Shown: positions 29,383-39,236, numbered from the stretch's first letter. The stretch is 64,000 nucleotides of DNA from Pareuzebyella sediminis (GCF_008367235.1 NZ_VTZS01000001.1:620001-684000); one strand, 5' to 3'. Notes: generated by a model not told the origin, from the sequence alone. Translations and numbers: made by a program.

Positions 29383-29591
29383 TTCTTAGAGTTTGATAAA
29401 TATAGGGGAATACACCATGAAGTTCCAAATTACTGACCAGCTATGGTACGCTATAAAATTTAATAAGCTTCACTTATCTTTTTAAGGAAACGACCGCTCA
29501 TAATCTTGGACAATGTTTATAAATGCGGCGAAGTACATTTTTCGATAAGCTGATTTATGGCTAAATTCACGTTTTGCTAAAGACGATGTAA

Positions 29592-31919
29592 TTGAAGAAT
29601 TTTATAGAACAGTTGAATGATGCCCAAAAGGCCCCCGTACTGCATAAAGACGGACCTTTAATGGTAATTGCCGGTGCCGGTTCTGGAAAGACGCGGGTAC
29701 TGACCTACCGTATAGCACATCTAATGGAACAAGGTGTTGATGCTTTTAATATTCTTGCTTTGACATTCACGAACAAGGCTGCACGGGAAATGAAAAAACG
29801 AATTGCCGATATCGTCGGGAATTCCGAGGCCAAAAACTTGTGGATGGGTACTTTTCACTCAGTGTTCGCCAAACTATTGCGTTTTGATGGTGACAAGTTG
29901 GGCTATCCCAGTAATTTCACCATTTATGACACCCAAGACTCGCAGCGTCTCATTGCTTCCATTATTAAGGAAATGGGATTGGACAAGGATATTTACAAAT
30001 ACAAGCAAATACAGAACCGAATTTCTTCCTATAAGAATAGCCTGATTACCGTTAAGGCTTATTTTCAAAACCCGGAACTCGTAGAGGCTGATGCCATGGC
30101 CAAGCGGCCCAGAACCGGAGAAATATATCAAAATTATGTAGATCGCTGTTTCAAGGCGGGGGCTATGGACTTTGATGATTTACTCTTACGCACCAATGAA
30201 CTTCTGACCCGCTTTCCGGAAGTGCTAATGAAATACCAGGACCGCTTTCGATATATACTCGTTGACGAGTACCAAGATACCAATCATTCTCAATACTTGA
30301 TTGTCAAGGCTTTATCAGATCGCTACCAAAATATATGTGTCGTTGGCGATGATGCCCAAAGTATATACTCGTTCAGGGGAGCCAATATCAGCAATATTTT
30401 GAATTTTCAGCGTGACTATGACGATGTGGCCGTGTATCGTCTGGAGCAAAATTATCGCTCTACAAAAAATATTGTAAATGCGGCCAACTCGATTATTGCC
30501 AAGAACAAGAATCAATTGGAAAAGGTAGTTTGGACTGCCAATGACGAGGGTGCAATGATCAAGGTACACCTGAGTCCGACAGATGCCGAAGAGGGCAGGT
30601 TCGTTGCCGGCTCGATCTGGGAAAACAAAATGAACCATCATTTACCCAACGGAAATTTTGCGGTACTTTATCGAACGAACTCACAATCAAGGTCGATTGA
30701 AGATGCCTTGCGTAAGCGCGATATACCTTACCGAATCTATGGTGGCCTATCATTTTATCAACGTAAGGAAATAAAGGATGTGCTAAGCTACCTACGGTTG
30801 GTGATCAACCCTAAAGATGAAGAGGCGTTGAAACGCATCATTAATTTTCCGTCACGTGGTATTGGGCAGACCACCTTGGATAGATTGACGGTAGCTGCCA
30901 ATCATTACAATCGCTCTATTTTTGAGGTTATTGAGAATCTTGACAAAATCGACCTAAAGATCAACTCCGGTACAAAACGAAAATTAGAAGATTTTGCCAA
31001 TATGATCAAGAGCTTCCAAATTATGAATGAAGGCTCAGATGCTTTCACCTTGGCCGAACATGTTTCCAAAAAGACCGGTATTCTTTTGGAGTTCAAAAAG
31101 GATGGTACTCCTGAGGGTATTGCCCGTATGGAGAATATTGAAGAGCTGCTAAACGGTATCAAGGATTTTGTGGAAGGTCAGAAGGAATTGGCGGATGCTA
31201 CGGGCAACCTCCAAGAATTTTTGGAAGATGTAGCCCTCGCCACCGATTTGGATAAAGATACCGGCGATGAAGATAGGGTGGCTCTGATGACCATACATCT
31301 TGCTAAGGGACTTGAATTTCCGTATGTATATGTTGTGGGTATGGAAGAAGATCTTTTCCCTTCTGCGATGAGCATGAATACACGTAGCGAACTCGAGGAA
31401 GAACGCAGACTGTTCTACGTGGCGCTGACACGGGCCGAAAAACAGGCGTACTTGACCTATACGCAAAATCGATACCGGTGGGGCAAACTCATCGATGCGG
31501 AGCCGAGCAGGTTTTTGGAGGAAATAGATGAAAAATTTGTAGAAAACCTCACCCCTATAGATACCGGCTATCGGTATAAACCCTTGATAGATTCCGATAT
31601 TTTCGGTGATGTCGATAAGAGCAGGTTACGAAAGGAAAAACCGGTGAACGGCGTGCCCCCTAGCGTAAGAAAACCCAATGAGAACCAATTACGGAAATTA
31701 CGCAAGTTAAAACCACAATTGGCCGAACCGGTAGACCACAAAATAATCATTGACCCTAATCTTTCCGAAGGCAGTCTGGTCAACCATTCGAGATTTGGAC
31801 GGGGAAAAGTTCTCAAAATTGAAGGAATCGGTAATGATAAAAAGGCCGAAATCAAATTTGATCATGGTGACGTTAAAAAGCTTTTATTACGGTTTGCCCG
31901 ACTCGAAATAATCGAATAG
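29592..31919 (+). CDS. UvrD/PcrA-type DNA helicase
   Basis: A 775-residue superfamily 1A helicase: Walker A AGAGSGKT (about residues 27-34), DEYQDTN motif II, GDDAQSIYSFRGA motif III, and the motif VI region VALTRAEKQ. The last 50 residues (GSLVNHSRFGRGKVLKIEG) form the Tudor-like domain that contacts RNA polymerase in UvrD/PcrA. The start is a TTG, MKNFIEQLNDAQKAPV, because this matches the family N-terminus; directly upstream in the same frame is ATG-TAA (29586-29591), so no earlier start is possible. Its roles are nucleotide excision repair, fork repair and removal of RecA. Confidence 0.94.
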   Translation: MKNFIEQLNDAQKAPVLHKDGPLMVIAGAGSGKTRVLTYRIAHLMEQGVDAFNILALTFTNKAAREMKKRIADIVGNSEAKNLWMGTFHSVFAKLLRFDGDKLGYPSNFTIYDTQDSQRLIASIIKEMGLDKDIYKYKQIQNRISSYKNSLITVKAYFQNPELVEADAMAKRPRTGEIYQNYVDRCFKAGAMDFDDLLLRTNELLTRFPEVLMKYQDRFRYILVDEYQDTNHSQYLIVKALSDRYQNICVVGDDAQSIYSFRGANISNILNFQRDYDDVAVYRLEQNYRSTKNIVNAANSIIAKNKNQLEKVVWTANDEGAMIKVHLSPTDAEEGRFVAGSIWENKMNHHLPNGNFAVLYRTNSQSRSIEDALRKRDIPYRIYGGLSFYQRKEIKDVLSYLRLVINPKDEEALKRIINFPSRGIGQTTLDRLTVAANHYNRSIFEVIENLDKIDLKINSGTKRKLEDFANMIKSFQIMNEGSDAFTLAEHVSKKTGILLEFKKDGTPEGIARMENIEELLNGIKDFVEGQKELADATGNLQEFLEDVALATDLDKDTGDEDRVALMTIHLAKGLEFPYVYVVGMEEDLFPSAMSMNTRSELEEERRLFYVALTRAEKQAYLTYTQNRYRWGKLIDAEPSRFLEEIDEKFVENLTPIDTGYRYKPLIDSDIFGDVDKSRLRKEKPVNGVPPSVRKPNENQLRKLRKLKPQLAEPVDHKIIIDPNLSEGSLVNHSRFGRGKVLKIEGIGNDKKAEIKFDHGDVKKLLLRFARLEIIE

Positions 31920-32221
31920 AACGCTTTGAAACAAACTGTCTGCGACCATTGTACCTTATGGGGTTGATCGCTAATGGATTACTTGACTTCCCAATTCCCC
32001 TCAATGATGGCCGCCCTCGTTATATCCTTCATTTCTTTTTTAAATTACAATGAAATACTTTTGTATTACGGCTTTTTCAATACCTTTTAAAGAAAGGGAA
32101 AGGTATTCTGATGTTCATTATATTTATAATATGATCTTGATACTATCAGTAGTCCATAAATCGGTAGCGGTTCTACGCGGCATCAATTTTATGGCTTACA
32201 TTTAGACCCAAATCAGTTGGT
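31920..32221 (+). other. 302-base non-coding gap between uvrD-like gene and sua5-like gene
   Basis: No gene is evident. A TACTTTTG -7 box lies at 32056-32063. AATACCTTT (32079-32087) and AAAGGTATT (32099-32107) form a perfect 9-bp inverted repeat with an 11-base loop but no T-tract. The segment is otherwise AT-rich, with no further structure I could support. Confidence 0.5.
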
Positions 32222-32845
32222 ATGGCAGATTTCATAAAATTATATGAGGAAAATCCTGAACCGCGTTTTGTCAAAAGGGTAGTGGAAGTGCTTCGAAAAG
32301 GTGGCCTGGTCATTTATCCGACCGATACAGTATATGGCCTAGGTTGCGATATTACCAATTCTAGAGCTTTAGAAAAGATTGCCAGAATAAAAGGTGTAAA
32401 ATTGGCCAAAGCGAATTGGTCGTTTATTTGTGCCGATTTGAGTAATCTTTCCGATTATGTCAAGCAAATCGATACGCCTACCTTCAAAATACTAAAGAGG
32501 GCTCTTCCTGGTCCGTATACCTTCATTCTTCCCGGCAATAATAATTTACCCAAAGATTTTAAAAAGAAAAAGACGGTCGGTATACGTGTACCTGACAACG
32601 GTATAGCACACTCTTTGGTAGAGGGCTTGGGAAATCCTATCGTTTCGACATCGATTCACGATGAAGATGAAGTATTGGAATATACTACCGATCCTGAATT
32701 AATATTTGAAAAATGGCAAAATTTGGTAGATGTGGTCATCGATGGAGGGTATGGGGATAACGTGGCCTCTACGGTAGTCGACCTTTCAGGACCACAACCT
32801 GTTATTGTAAGGGAAGGTAAAGGCGATACCGACATTTTTTACTGA
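32222..32845 (+). CDS. L-threonylcarbamoyladenylate synthase (Sua5/YrdC/YciO family)
   Basis: A 207-residue YrdC-domain protein that makes threonylcarbamoyl-AMP for the t6A37 modification of ANN-reading tRNAs. The YPTDTVYGLGCD motif (about residues 32-43) contacts substrate and KRALPGPYTFIL is the usual central motif. It lacks the C-terminal Sua5 domain, which makes the short TsaC/YciO form. YciO paralogues are less certain in function. A strong terminator follows. Confidence 0.88.
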   Translation: MADFIKLYEENPEPRFVKRVVEVLRKGGLVIYPTDTVYGLGCDITNSRALEKIARIKGVKLAKANWSFICADLSNLSDYVKQIDTPTFKILKRALPGPYTFILPGNNNLPKDFKKKKTVGIRVPDNGIAHSLVEGLGNPIVSTSIHDEDEVLEYTTDPELIFEKWQNLVDVVIDGGYGDNVASTVVDLSGPQPVIVREGKGDTDIFY

Positions 32846-32881
32846 AGACTAAAATTCAGACCTATTAAAATACAAGCAAAT

Positions 32882-32914
32882 AAAAAACCGCGGTCGCAAG
32901 GCCGCGGTTTTTTT
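32882..32914. terminator. Bidirectional terminator between convergent genes
   Basis: AAAAAACCGCGG (32882-32893) pairs with CCGCGGTTTTTT (32902-32913), loop of 8 bases. The A-tract and T-tract let it work for the plus-strand Sua5-like gene and for the minus-strand OmpA gene that ends at 32930. Confidence 0.9.
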
Positions 32915-32929
32915 AATTGTAAGATGGAA

Positions 32930-33787
32930 TTAGTTATTGATCGCTGGATCTTTCATTCCTTCTTCGATCATGCTATAGAACTGATCGATTTTTGGAAGCA
33001 CTACGATACGGGTTCTTCTATTTTTGGACTTTTCGGTCTGCGATACCGGAATATATTCAGATCTACCAGCGGCGGTCATACGCTTGGGATCAACACCGTA
33101 ATCTTTCTGCAAAATACGGACTACAGAGGTAGCGCGTTTTACACTAAGGTCCCAGTTGTCCAAAAGCACTGGCCTTCCCGCAGTGTAAGGTACATCATCG
33201 GTGTGACCCTCGACCATGAATTCAAAATCGGGCTTGTTGTTGACCACTTGTGCCACTTTGCCTAAAACTTCCTTGGCCCTATTGGTAACCGTATAGCTTC
33301 CGCTGCTAAACAATAACTTATCGGAAATCGATACAAAAACAACGCCTTTTTCAACGCTAATTTCAATATCCTCGTCATCTAAATTACCCAAGACCCCTTT
33401 TAAACTCTGCACCAAGGCCAGGTTCACAGAATCTCTTCTTGTGATGGCATCTTGAAGTTTACGAATTGTTAAATCCTTTTCCTTGAGACTTTCCAAAGAT
33501 TTTTCCAGGTTCTCGGCCCCTTTGGTGGTCAAAGTAGTGAGATTACCCATATTATTGATCAACTCTTGGTTGTTGGCCTTTAAGAAGGCATTCTGATCTT
33601 GTAAAGTTTTCATTCTCGAAGTAGCCGTTGCTTTCTCCTCCAGACAATCGTTTAGTTTAACCGTTGCAGAATTAAGAAGATCCTGTGTTTCTTTTTGCTT
33701 GGCCTCTAAATCAGCATATTTTTTCTGGGATACACAAGAAGATAATAACAGTGTGATACCCAAACAGCCTAAAATGATTCTTTTCAT
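32930..33787 (-). CDS. OmpA family lipoprotein (peptidoglycan-binding)
   Basis: A 285-residue outer-membrane lipoprotein: lipobox LLSSC (Cys18), long coiled coil (about residues 24-130), then an OmpA-type domain. Peptidoglycan-binding motifs are intact: VEGHTDDVPY, LSVKRATSVVRIL and NRRTRIVVLPK. It probably tethers the outer membrane to the cell wall, like Pal or MotB-type proteins. A second protein of the same layout at 25653-26423 has lost these residues. The 110-base upstream gap contains TAAATTTG (33874-33881) and TAATTTTG (33857-33864) boxes on the minus strand. Confidence 0.9.
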   Translation of the reverse strand: MKRIILGCLGITLLLSSCVSQKKYADLEAKQKETQDLLNSATVKLNDCLEEKATATSRMKTLQDQNAFLKANNQELINNMGNLTTLTTKGAENLEKSLESLKEKDLTIRKLQDAITRRDSVNLALVQSLKGVLGNLDDEDIEISVEKGVVFVSISDKLLFSSGSYTVTNRAKEVLGKVAQVVNNKPDFEFMVEGHTDDVPYTAGRPVLLDNWDLSVKRATSVVRILQKDYGVDPKRMTAAGRSEYIPVSQTEKSKNRRTRIVVLPKIDQFYSMIEEGMKDPAINN

Positions 33788-33897
33788 AAGTGATGTATTG
33801 AAATTGATAAGTATTAAATTATTTGTTTTATAACATTGGTCCGTGTAAATAAGCTACAAAATTATGTATCACGCAAATTTACTATTTGTAAAATTAG

Positions 33898-34899
33898 TTA
33901 ATCTTTTACTAAAACGTTAAAATTATTTACATGATGTACGAAATGAGACCATACAATGGACTTTGTAATATAATATTTTAATATAAAATTAGCCTTTTCC
34001 CTTTTGCGATACATTTTCCGGAAATTTCGATAGAAACTAAGATGTGCTTTCAAAATGGCTGCACAATGACTAAATTTTAGTTGAAAAATAAAGCGTAATA
34101 CCGCAATTCCATCCAGCAAAAGCCGTACCAGGATTATTATCAATGCCTTTCTTCTAGGAAGATTTTTAGTTATTGAGAACAAAGAATTCCTAAAATTAAG
34201 ATATGTTTTTCTAGGGTTCATATTACTTAGGGTCGATCCGCCCAAATGATATACTTTGGATAGACCCACATAGTAGACTTTGTGCCCTTCGTTTTTTGCC
34301 CGCCAACACAGATCGACCTCCTCTTGGTGGGCAAAATAGTCTTCGTCAAAGCCATCAAGTTCCCAAAAGACCTCCTTTTTAATAAACATACAGGCCCCAG
34401 TGGCCCAAAATATCTCGGTAATATCGTCGTATTGACCTGTATCTTTTTCTAAAGACTGAAAAATGCGACCTCGGCAAAGGGGATAGCCAAGTTGATCGAT
34501 AAAGCCCCCGGCAGCTCCGGCATATTCAAAATGATCTTTATTCATCAAATCAAGTATTTTTGGCTGTATGATTGCCACCTCGGGTTTTTCCGAAAAAACC
34601 TTCAAAATAGGATCTATCCAACCTTCGGTCACTTCAACATCGGAGTTTAGAAGACAAAATAGGTCCGCTTCAATATGTTTTAGACCTTCGTTATAGCCTT
34701 TTGCAAATCCGCCATTTTCTTTGTTCTGAATAATTTGGACCGTAGGGAAGTTTGATTTAATGAAATTGACCGAGTCGTCAGTAGAGGCGTTGTCCACGAC
34801 ATAAACCGGGACGCCTTTTGACCAACGTATAACAGATGGGAGGTACCGTTCTAAAAGTACTTCCCCGTTCCAATTCAATATGACGATGGCTGTGCGCAA
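33898..34899 (-). CDS. Glycosyltransferase family 2
   Basis: A 333-residue GT-A-fold transferase. AIVILNWNGEVLLERYLPSV and VVDNASTDDS are the nucleotide-sugar motifs, LLNSDVEV carries the metal-binding DxD-type aspartate, and FDEDYFAHQEEVDLCWRA is the catalytic ED region of rhamnosyl- or other GT2 enzymes. Two hydrophobic stretches near the end suggest membrane association. The start is TTG at 34899 (MRTAIVILNWNG), because an in-frame stop (the stop codon of the upstream gene) lies just before it. It forms an operon with the HsdR_N-like gene, with a 12-base gap. Confidence 0.87.
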   Translation of the reverse strand: MRTAIVILNWNGEVLLERYLPSVIRWSKGVPVYVVDNASTDDSVNFIKSNFPTVQIIQNKENGGFAKGYNEGLKHIEADLFCLLNSDVEVTEGWIDPILKVFSEKPEVAIIQPKILDLMNKDHFEYAGAAGGFIDQLGYPLCRGRIFQSLEKDTGQYDDITEIFWATGACMFIKKEVFWELDGFDEDYFAHQEEVDLCWRAKNEGHKVYYVGLSKVYHLGGSTLSNMNPRKTYLNFRNSLFSITKNLPRRKALIIILVRLLLDGIAVLRFIFQLKFSHCAAILKAHLSFYRNFRKMYRKREKANFILKYYITKSIVWSHFVHHVNNFNVLVKD

Positions 34900-34911
34900 A
34901 ACGATGGCAAA

Positions 34912-35358
34912 TTAACGGCTAAAATCAGGAATATCCTTTAAAAAGCGATACTTTTCGTGCTCAAAATCCATTTTACAATAGAAATGTTCTCGTCCATTGG
35001 TGACCATGAGATACTTGGCTCGTAACTGCAAGTTATACCGTGCAATTTGATCGAAAGTATTTTGATCTATGTTGATATCGGGAGATTTGCACTCCACCAA
35101 GATAGCTATAGCTCCCGTATTGGAAAAGACTACAACATCATAACGCTTTTTTAATCCGTTAACCGAAAGTTGCTTTTCGACATTGATGAGGCTTTTGGGA
35201 TAGCCCTTTTGATCCATTAAGTATCTTACCGTATGCTGTCTTACCCATTCTTCAGGTTGGAGTACCACAAACTTTTTGCGGATAACATCAAAAATAAGGA
35301 TGTTATTTTGGTTATTTTTGAACCTAAAGTCATATTCGGGAAAGTTAAGTGGCTGCAT
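34912..35358 (-). CDS. Stand-alone HsdR_N-like (type I restriction R-subunit N-terminal) nuclease-fold protein
   Basis: A 148-residue protein whose core, VNGLKKRYDVVVFSN ... AILVECKSPDINIDQNTFDQI, has the PD-(D/E)xK arrangement (Asp, then Glu-x-Lys) of the HsdR N-terminal nuclease domain. It has no helicase domain and no hsdM/hsdS nearby, so it is not a restriction system. The ATG at 35358 (MQPLNFPEYDF) is used; the frame extends upstream without family similarity. Orthologues are widespread single-domain flavobacterial proteins of unknown role. It is divergent from holA with 46 bases between the starts. Confidence 0.75.
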   Translation of the reverse strand: MQPLNFPEYDFRFKNNQNNILIFDVIRKKFVVLQPEEWVRQHTVRYLMDQKGYPKSLINVEKQLSVNGLKKRYDVVVFSNTGAIAILVECKSPDINIDQNTFDQIARYNLQLRAKYLMVTNGREHFYCKMDFEHEKYRFLKDIPDFSR

Positions 35359-35382
35359 TCTAGCGGTTCGATTTTCTGAATA

Positions 35383-35390
35383 CAAATTTG
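35383..35390. promoter_or_regulatory. Palindromic CAAATTTG between divergent holA and HsdR_N-like genes
   Basis: CAAATTTG reads the same on both strands and differs from the -7 consensus TAnnTTTG by one base in each direction. With only 46 bases between the two ATGs, it may serve overlapping back-to-back promoters. Confidence 0.3.
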
Positions 35391-35404
35391 ATGATTTTAT
35401 TTGG

Positions 35405-36406
35405 ATGGAGGAAGCACGACAAATCGTTACGGACATACGCAATGGAAATATCAAACCTATCTATTTCTTGTATGGCGAAGAAGCCTATTATATCGACGCC
35501 ATCTCCGGATATATTGAAAAAAATATCTTAACCGAAGAAGAAAAGGGCTTTAACCAAATGGTGTTATATGGCCGGGACGTTACCATCGATGAAATCGTTT
35601 CAAACGCGAAAAGATATCCTATGATGGCGGAGAGACAAGTGGTCATAGTTAAAGAGGCACAAGATCTTTCAAGAACCATGGAACAGTTGGCCAACTATGC
35701 CAAAAATCCGCAACACACTACCGTACTCGTAATCTGTTACAAATACAAAAAACTCGATAAGCGAAAGCCCTTATATAAGGCGATACGTGAATTGGGGGTA
35801 GTGTTTGAGAGCAAGAAACTCTATGACAACCAAGTTTCGGATTGGATTCGAAAGAGCCTTCAAGGTCGGGGTTATAGTATATCGCATAAAGCGGCCATTC
35901 TTTTGACGGAGTATTTAGGAACGGATTTGAGTAGAATAAACAACGAGCTTGAGAAATTACAACTCATATTACCTAAACACACAGAAATCACCCCGGCCCA
36001 TATTGAAGCGCATATAGGAATAAGCAAAGATTACAACAATTTTGAACTAAAAAAAGCGATAGGGGAGCGCAATATTGTAAAAGCCACGCGTATCATAAAT
36101 TATTTTGCACAAAATCCTAAAGAAAACCCATTTGTACTTACCGTAGCATTGCTACACAATTTTTTCACCCAGTTGTTGCAGTACCACGGTCTGAACGACC
36201 ACTCCCCAAAAAATGTGGCTAAAGTCTTGCGCATCAATCCCTATTTTGTCGGAGAGTTTCAAACCGCTGCCAAGAATTATCCCATGAAAAAAGTCAGTAG
36301 CGTCATCTCCAATCTACGTGAAATGGATTTAAAGGGAAAAGGAGTGGGTGGTAGTGCCCTTCCTCAAGCAGATCTATTAAAAGAGCTTTTGGTAAAGATT
36401 CTCTAA
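35405..36406 (+). CDS. holA: DNA polymerase III, delta subunit
   Basis: HolA opens the beta clamp as part of the clamp loader. The 333-residue form starts at the ATG at 35405 (MEEARQIVTDIRNG). GNIKPIYFLYGEEAYYIDAI (about residues 13-32) is the family N-terminus, and FELKKAIGERN and NPFVLTVALLHNFFTQLLQ are typical of the C-terminal part. The open frame extends upstream into the divergent gene but without family similarity. It abuts the convergent DoxX gene with no gap. Confidence 0.9.
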   Translation: MEEARQIVTDIRNGNIKPIYFLYGEEAYYIDAISGYIEKNILTEEEKGFNQMVLYGRDVTIDEIVSNAKRYPMMAERQVVIVKEAQDLSRTMEQLANYAKNPQHTTVLVICYKYKKLDKRKPLYKAIRELGVVFESKKLYDNQVSDWIRKSLQGRGYSISHKAAILLTEYLGTDLSRINNELEKLQLILPKHTEITPAHIEAHIGISKDYNNFELKKAIGERNIVKATRIINYFAQNPKENPFVLTVALLHNFFTQLLQYHGLNDHSPKNVAKVLRINPYFVGEFQTAAKNYPMKKVSSVISNLREMDLKGKGVGGSALPQADLLKELLVKIL

Positions 36407-36781
36407 CTATTTCCTATCGACACTATATTTACCGGGCCCTAAAAGAATTATAGATACAAAAACGATCAAGTAAAGCAAAGAAAGTTCTTTTCTTTGAAAG
36501 GGATCGCTAGCATGTACAATAAAAAATGCGACCATCATAGTAATCGCGGTCGGTATAGCCGCCCATCGGGTCTTAAAGCCGAAAATAATCAATATCGGAC
36601 AAACAAATTCACCGAGAGTTGCCAAAAACAGGGATGGCATGGCCCCTAGGCCTATGGGGTCCCCGAATTCATCCCCATTGAGGAGCATTTGTAGTTTTCC
36701 ATATCCGTGAGTCATTATTGTTATTGAAGCCCCTATTCTTAATAATAGAAGGCCTACGTCCCTTACTAATGCATTTTGCAT
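36407..36781 (-). CDS. DoxX family membrane protein
   Basis: A 124-residue protein with four hydrophobic segments. LLLRIGASITIMTHGYGKL at the start and the GEFVCPILIIFGFKTRWAA segment are DoxX family features. DoxX proteins are associated with quinone or redox functions, but their role in flavobacteria is unknown. It is 40 bases downstream of the fused kinase/aminotransferase-type gene on the same strand, so co-transcription is possible. Confidence 0.85.
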   Translation of the reverse strand: MQNALVRDVGLLLLRIGASITIMTHGYGKLQMLLNGDEFGDPIGLGAMPSLFLATLGEFVCPILIIFGFKTRWAAIPTAITMMVAFFIVHASDPFQRKELSLLYLIVFVSIILLGPGKYSVDRK

Positions 36782-36821
36782 ATGTTCTTTGTTTTGTTTG
36801 TTTCCAAAAATATTGATTTTT

Positions 36822-39089
36822 TTAAGAACTGGTTAAAATGGTGAGGATAGTTTCAACCAATACATCGCAATCGGATTTTGTGAATGTAAGGGGAGGTTTA
36901 ATTTTAAGTACATTGTCATAAGGACCATCGGTACTGGTCAAAATGTTATTTTTTCTGAGCAGATTCTTTATATGTGACGCTAAGCCGGTATTGGGTTCCC
37001 CTTCTTTATTCACAAATTCGACACCTAAAAATAGTCCGCTACCTCTGACATCCCCGATTTCAAAATGATCGTTTTGAATCATTCTTAAAAGGTTGATGAG
37101 ATAATCACCGGTCTCCTTGGCATGTTGTTGCAGGTTCTCCTCTTCAATGACCTCCAAGACGGCTTTTCCAATAGCACATGAAACGGGATTTCCTCCAAAG
37201 GAGCTAAAAAATTCAGGGCCATTCTCAAAGCTTTTGGCTATTTCATGGGTTGTAACTACAGCGCCAATAGGATGTCCGTTTCCCATAGGCTTCCCTAAGA
37301 TAACAATATCAGGTAAGACCCCATGCATTTCGAAGCCCCAGAAGAAATCGCCCAATCTTCCGAAACCGACCTGTACTTCGTCACTGATACATACTCCCCC
37401 TTGCTCTCTGATTTTTGGATATATCTTTTTCAGATATCCTTTGGCCAATGGAACTTGACCTCCGCAACCCACGATGGGCTCGGCAATGAAAGCGGCTATC
37501 TGATTTTTGTTTCGGTCCATTTCCGAAATGGAAAGATCGGCAAAATAAGCGCCCGCCCGTCCATCATCTTTTAAGTTTGAGTCAAAGGCATTCGGTAATG
37601 GTACTTGAACCACATTTTCTTGACGGCCAGGTCCTTCATTATGGTTGTACTTATAAGCACTTATGGAAATTCCTAGTTGAGTATTTCCATGATACCCGTG
37701 CTCTAAAACCATCAGTTTGTTTTTTCGGGTATGGTTCATCGCCAGACGAATGGCCAAATCGCTCGCTGCACTACCGGAATTCAAATAGAATACCTTGTTC
37801 AGCGAATCGGGAAATTTGGACAGAAGTTTTTCGCTATATGCTAAAATCTCCTCATAAATGTAACGCGTGTTCGTATTGAGCCTTGCCATAGCTTTTTGTC
37901 CTGCCCGAACCACTTTCGGATGGCAATGCCCCGATAACATAATATTATTATAGGCATCTAGAATGGCATTTCCTTGGCTATCATACATATATTGAAATGC
38001 CGAGCGAGACATGGCGATGGGTTCTTCGTAGCTCAAGGAAAGCGCGCTACTCAGTAGGGTGTTTCGCCTTTGTAGCTGACCGGCAGTATCAATTTTTTTG
38101 GTGGGAGGAAATCCTGCGGCCCTACGAAATTCATCTTGTGCCCTAATGGGATTTATAGTGATCATTTTCCGCAAAAGCCTCCAAGCAGGGCGTTCACTTA
38201 TAGTAATATATTCGGAATGTGGCTTTTGGGTTTTAGTATAGGCAGAATTACAGACACTGGTACAAAGGCGGGCGGCGATTAGATAATAGAGAATATCCAA
38301 CTCAAGTTGACGGAGCGGAAAAATTTCATGATACCCCTTGATCAATACAGTGGCGGTCTCCAATGGGTTTACCTTATCCATCATCACATAGGTGAGCGCA
38401 ACCGCTATTTCGTTAACGATCCATGTATAGCACATATCACCGAAATCAATGATACCTGTAACCTTTCCGTTTTTAGTTAGCACATTCCAATCATTGGCAT
38501 CATTATGAATAATTCCCTTTCGTAACAAATGCTGTACCGGATAGATGAGTTCATCATACTGTAGAAAGAAATAGTCGACCAAGCTTCTTTCTTTTGGATC
38601 TTTAATATACGGCAGGTATGCGAGGTTATTTTTAAAATGTTGTAAGTCCCATTGAATTTCCTTACTGGCAATAGCAGGCTCATAGCAGGCAACCGTCACT
38701 TTGTCCATATTGCCCAAGAAGTGCCCTAATGAATAGATCAGATGCGTATTATGGTCAACATCTCCCAAAAACTCTCCCTCTATAAAAGTCAAAAGCCTGT
38801 ACAATTTCCCATCTTTGATGATAATTTTATCGCCCTCGATCGAAGGTATTACGGTGGGAAAATCAGAACTCGAATTTTTTGATAAAATACTTAAGATTTG
38901 GTCTTCACCCTTTAAAAGGGTTCTTGTAGATTCCTTATCCTCATATTCTTTTAAAATAAATACATTTTCGGTACAGCTAACTTTATAGTTGCTACTATCG
39001 TAACCCTCCAGTTCTTCAAGCTGCATTTTTTCTATACCGTAAAAGGTTTTGAGTAGGTCTTGTATCAATTCTTTAGTATGCACATTCAT
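36822..39089 (-). CDS. Fused APH-type kinase and class III PLP phospho-lyase-like protein
   Basis: A 755-residue bifunctional protein. Residues 1 to about 320 form an APH/choline-kinase fold, with catalytic [10 protein letters not shown] and metal-binding IDFGD. The C-terminal part (about residues 350-755) is a class III aminotransferase fold with [27 protein letters not shown] and the PLP lysine in [11 protein letters not shown]. This motif set resembles ethanolamine-phosphate and phosphohydroxylysine phospho-lyases (AGXT2L1/2), whose vertebrate partner AGPHD1 is a hydroxylysine kinase. I infer that a hydroxylated amine is phosphorylated and then eliminated within one polypeptide. It could still act as a conventional transaminase. 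The gene precedes DoxX. Confidence 0.82.
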   Translation of the reverse strand: MNVHTKELIQDLLKTFYGIEKMQLEELEGYDSSNYKVSCTENVFILKEYEDKESTRTLLKGEDQILSILSKNSSSDFPTVIPSIEGDKIIIKDGKLYRLLTFIEGEFLGDVDHNTHLIYSLGHFLGNMDKVTVACYEPAIASKEIQWDLQHFKNNLAYLPYIKDPKERSLVDYFFLQYDELIYPVQHLLRKGIIHNDANDWNVLTKNGKVTGIIDFGDMCYTWIVNEIAVALTYVMMDKVNPLETATVLIKGYHEIFPLRQLELDILYYLIAARLCTSVCNSAYTKTQKPHSEYITISERPAWRLLRKMITINPIRAQDEFRRAAGFPPTKKIDTAGQLQRRNTLLSSALSLSYEEPIAMSRSAFQYMYDSQGNAILDAYNNIMLSGHCHPKVVRAGQKAMARLNTNTRYIYEEILAYSEKLLSKFPDSLNKVFYLNSGSAASDLAIRLAMNHTRKNKLMVLEHGYHGNTQLGISISAYKYNHNEGPGRQENVVQVPLPNAFDSNLKDDGRAGAYFADLSISEMDRNKNQIAAFIAEPIVGCGGQVPLAKGYLKKIYPKIREQGGVCISDEVQVGFGRLGDFFWGFEMHGVLPDIVILGKPMGNGHPIGAVVTTHEIAKSFENGPEFFSSFGGNPVSCAIGKAVLEVIEEENLQQHAKETGDYLINLLRMIQNDHFEIGDVRGSGLFLGVEFVNKEGEPNTGLASHIKNLLRKNNILTSTDGPYDNVLKIKPPLTFTKSDCDVLVETILTILTSS

Positions 39090-39170
39090 CTCTGGTAAAA
39101 CTTGAGCTTAAATGTAATAATTATACGGATGGTAAACATTGACTTTTCTTCTTCAGAATATGCAAAAGAA

Positions 39171-39201
39171 TTGCACTTTAGTCTAAGTTAGATTATATTT
39201 A
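39171..39201 (+). promoter_or_regulatory. Promoter of the M16 peptidase gene
   Basis: TTG (39171-39173) lies 20 bases before TATATTTA (39194-39201), one mismatch from the Bacteroidota -7 box. The distance to the ATG is 35 bases. A tandem repeat of AAAATTCATCA lies in the leader (about 39210-39232). Confidence 0.5.
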
Positions 39202-39236
39202 ATACTACAGAAAATTCATCACAAAATTCATCAATC

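Noticed and set aside
32079-32107. Inverted repeat as uvrD terminator
   Set aside because: The 9-bp stem is perfect but lacks a T-tract and is 160 bases past the stop codon. It is listed only within the gap description.
34912-35358. Type I restriction-modification system
   Set aside because: Only the R-subunit N-terminal fold is present. No helicase domain, hsdM or hsdS.
36822-39089. Aminoglycoside resistance kinase
   Set aside because: The APH-type fold is fused to a PLP enzyme, which fits a metabolic kinase rather than antibiotic resistance.
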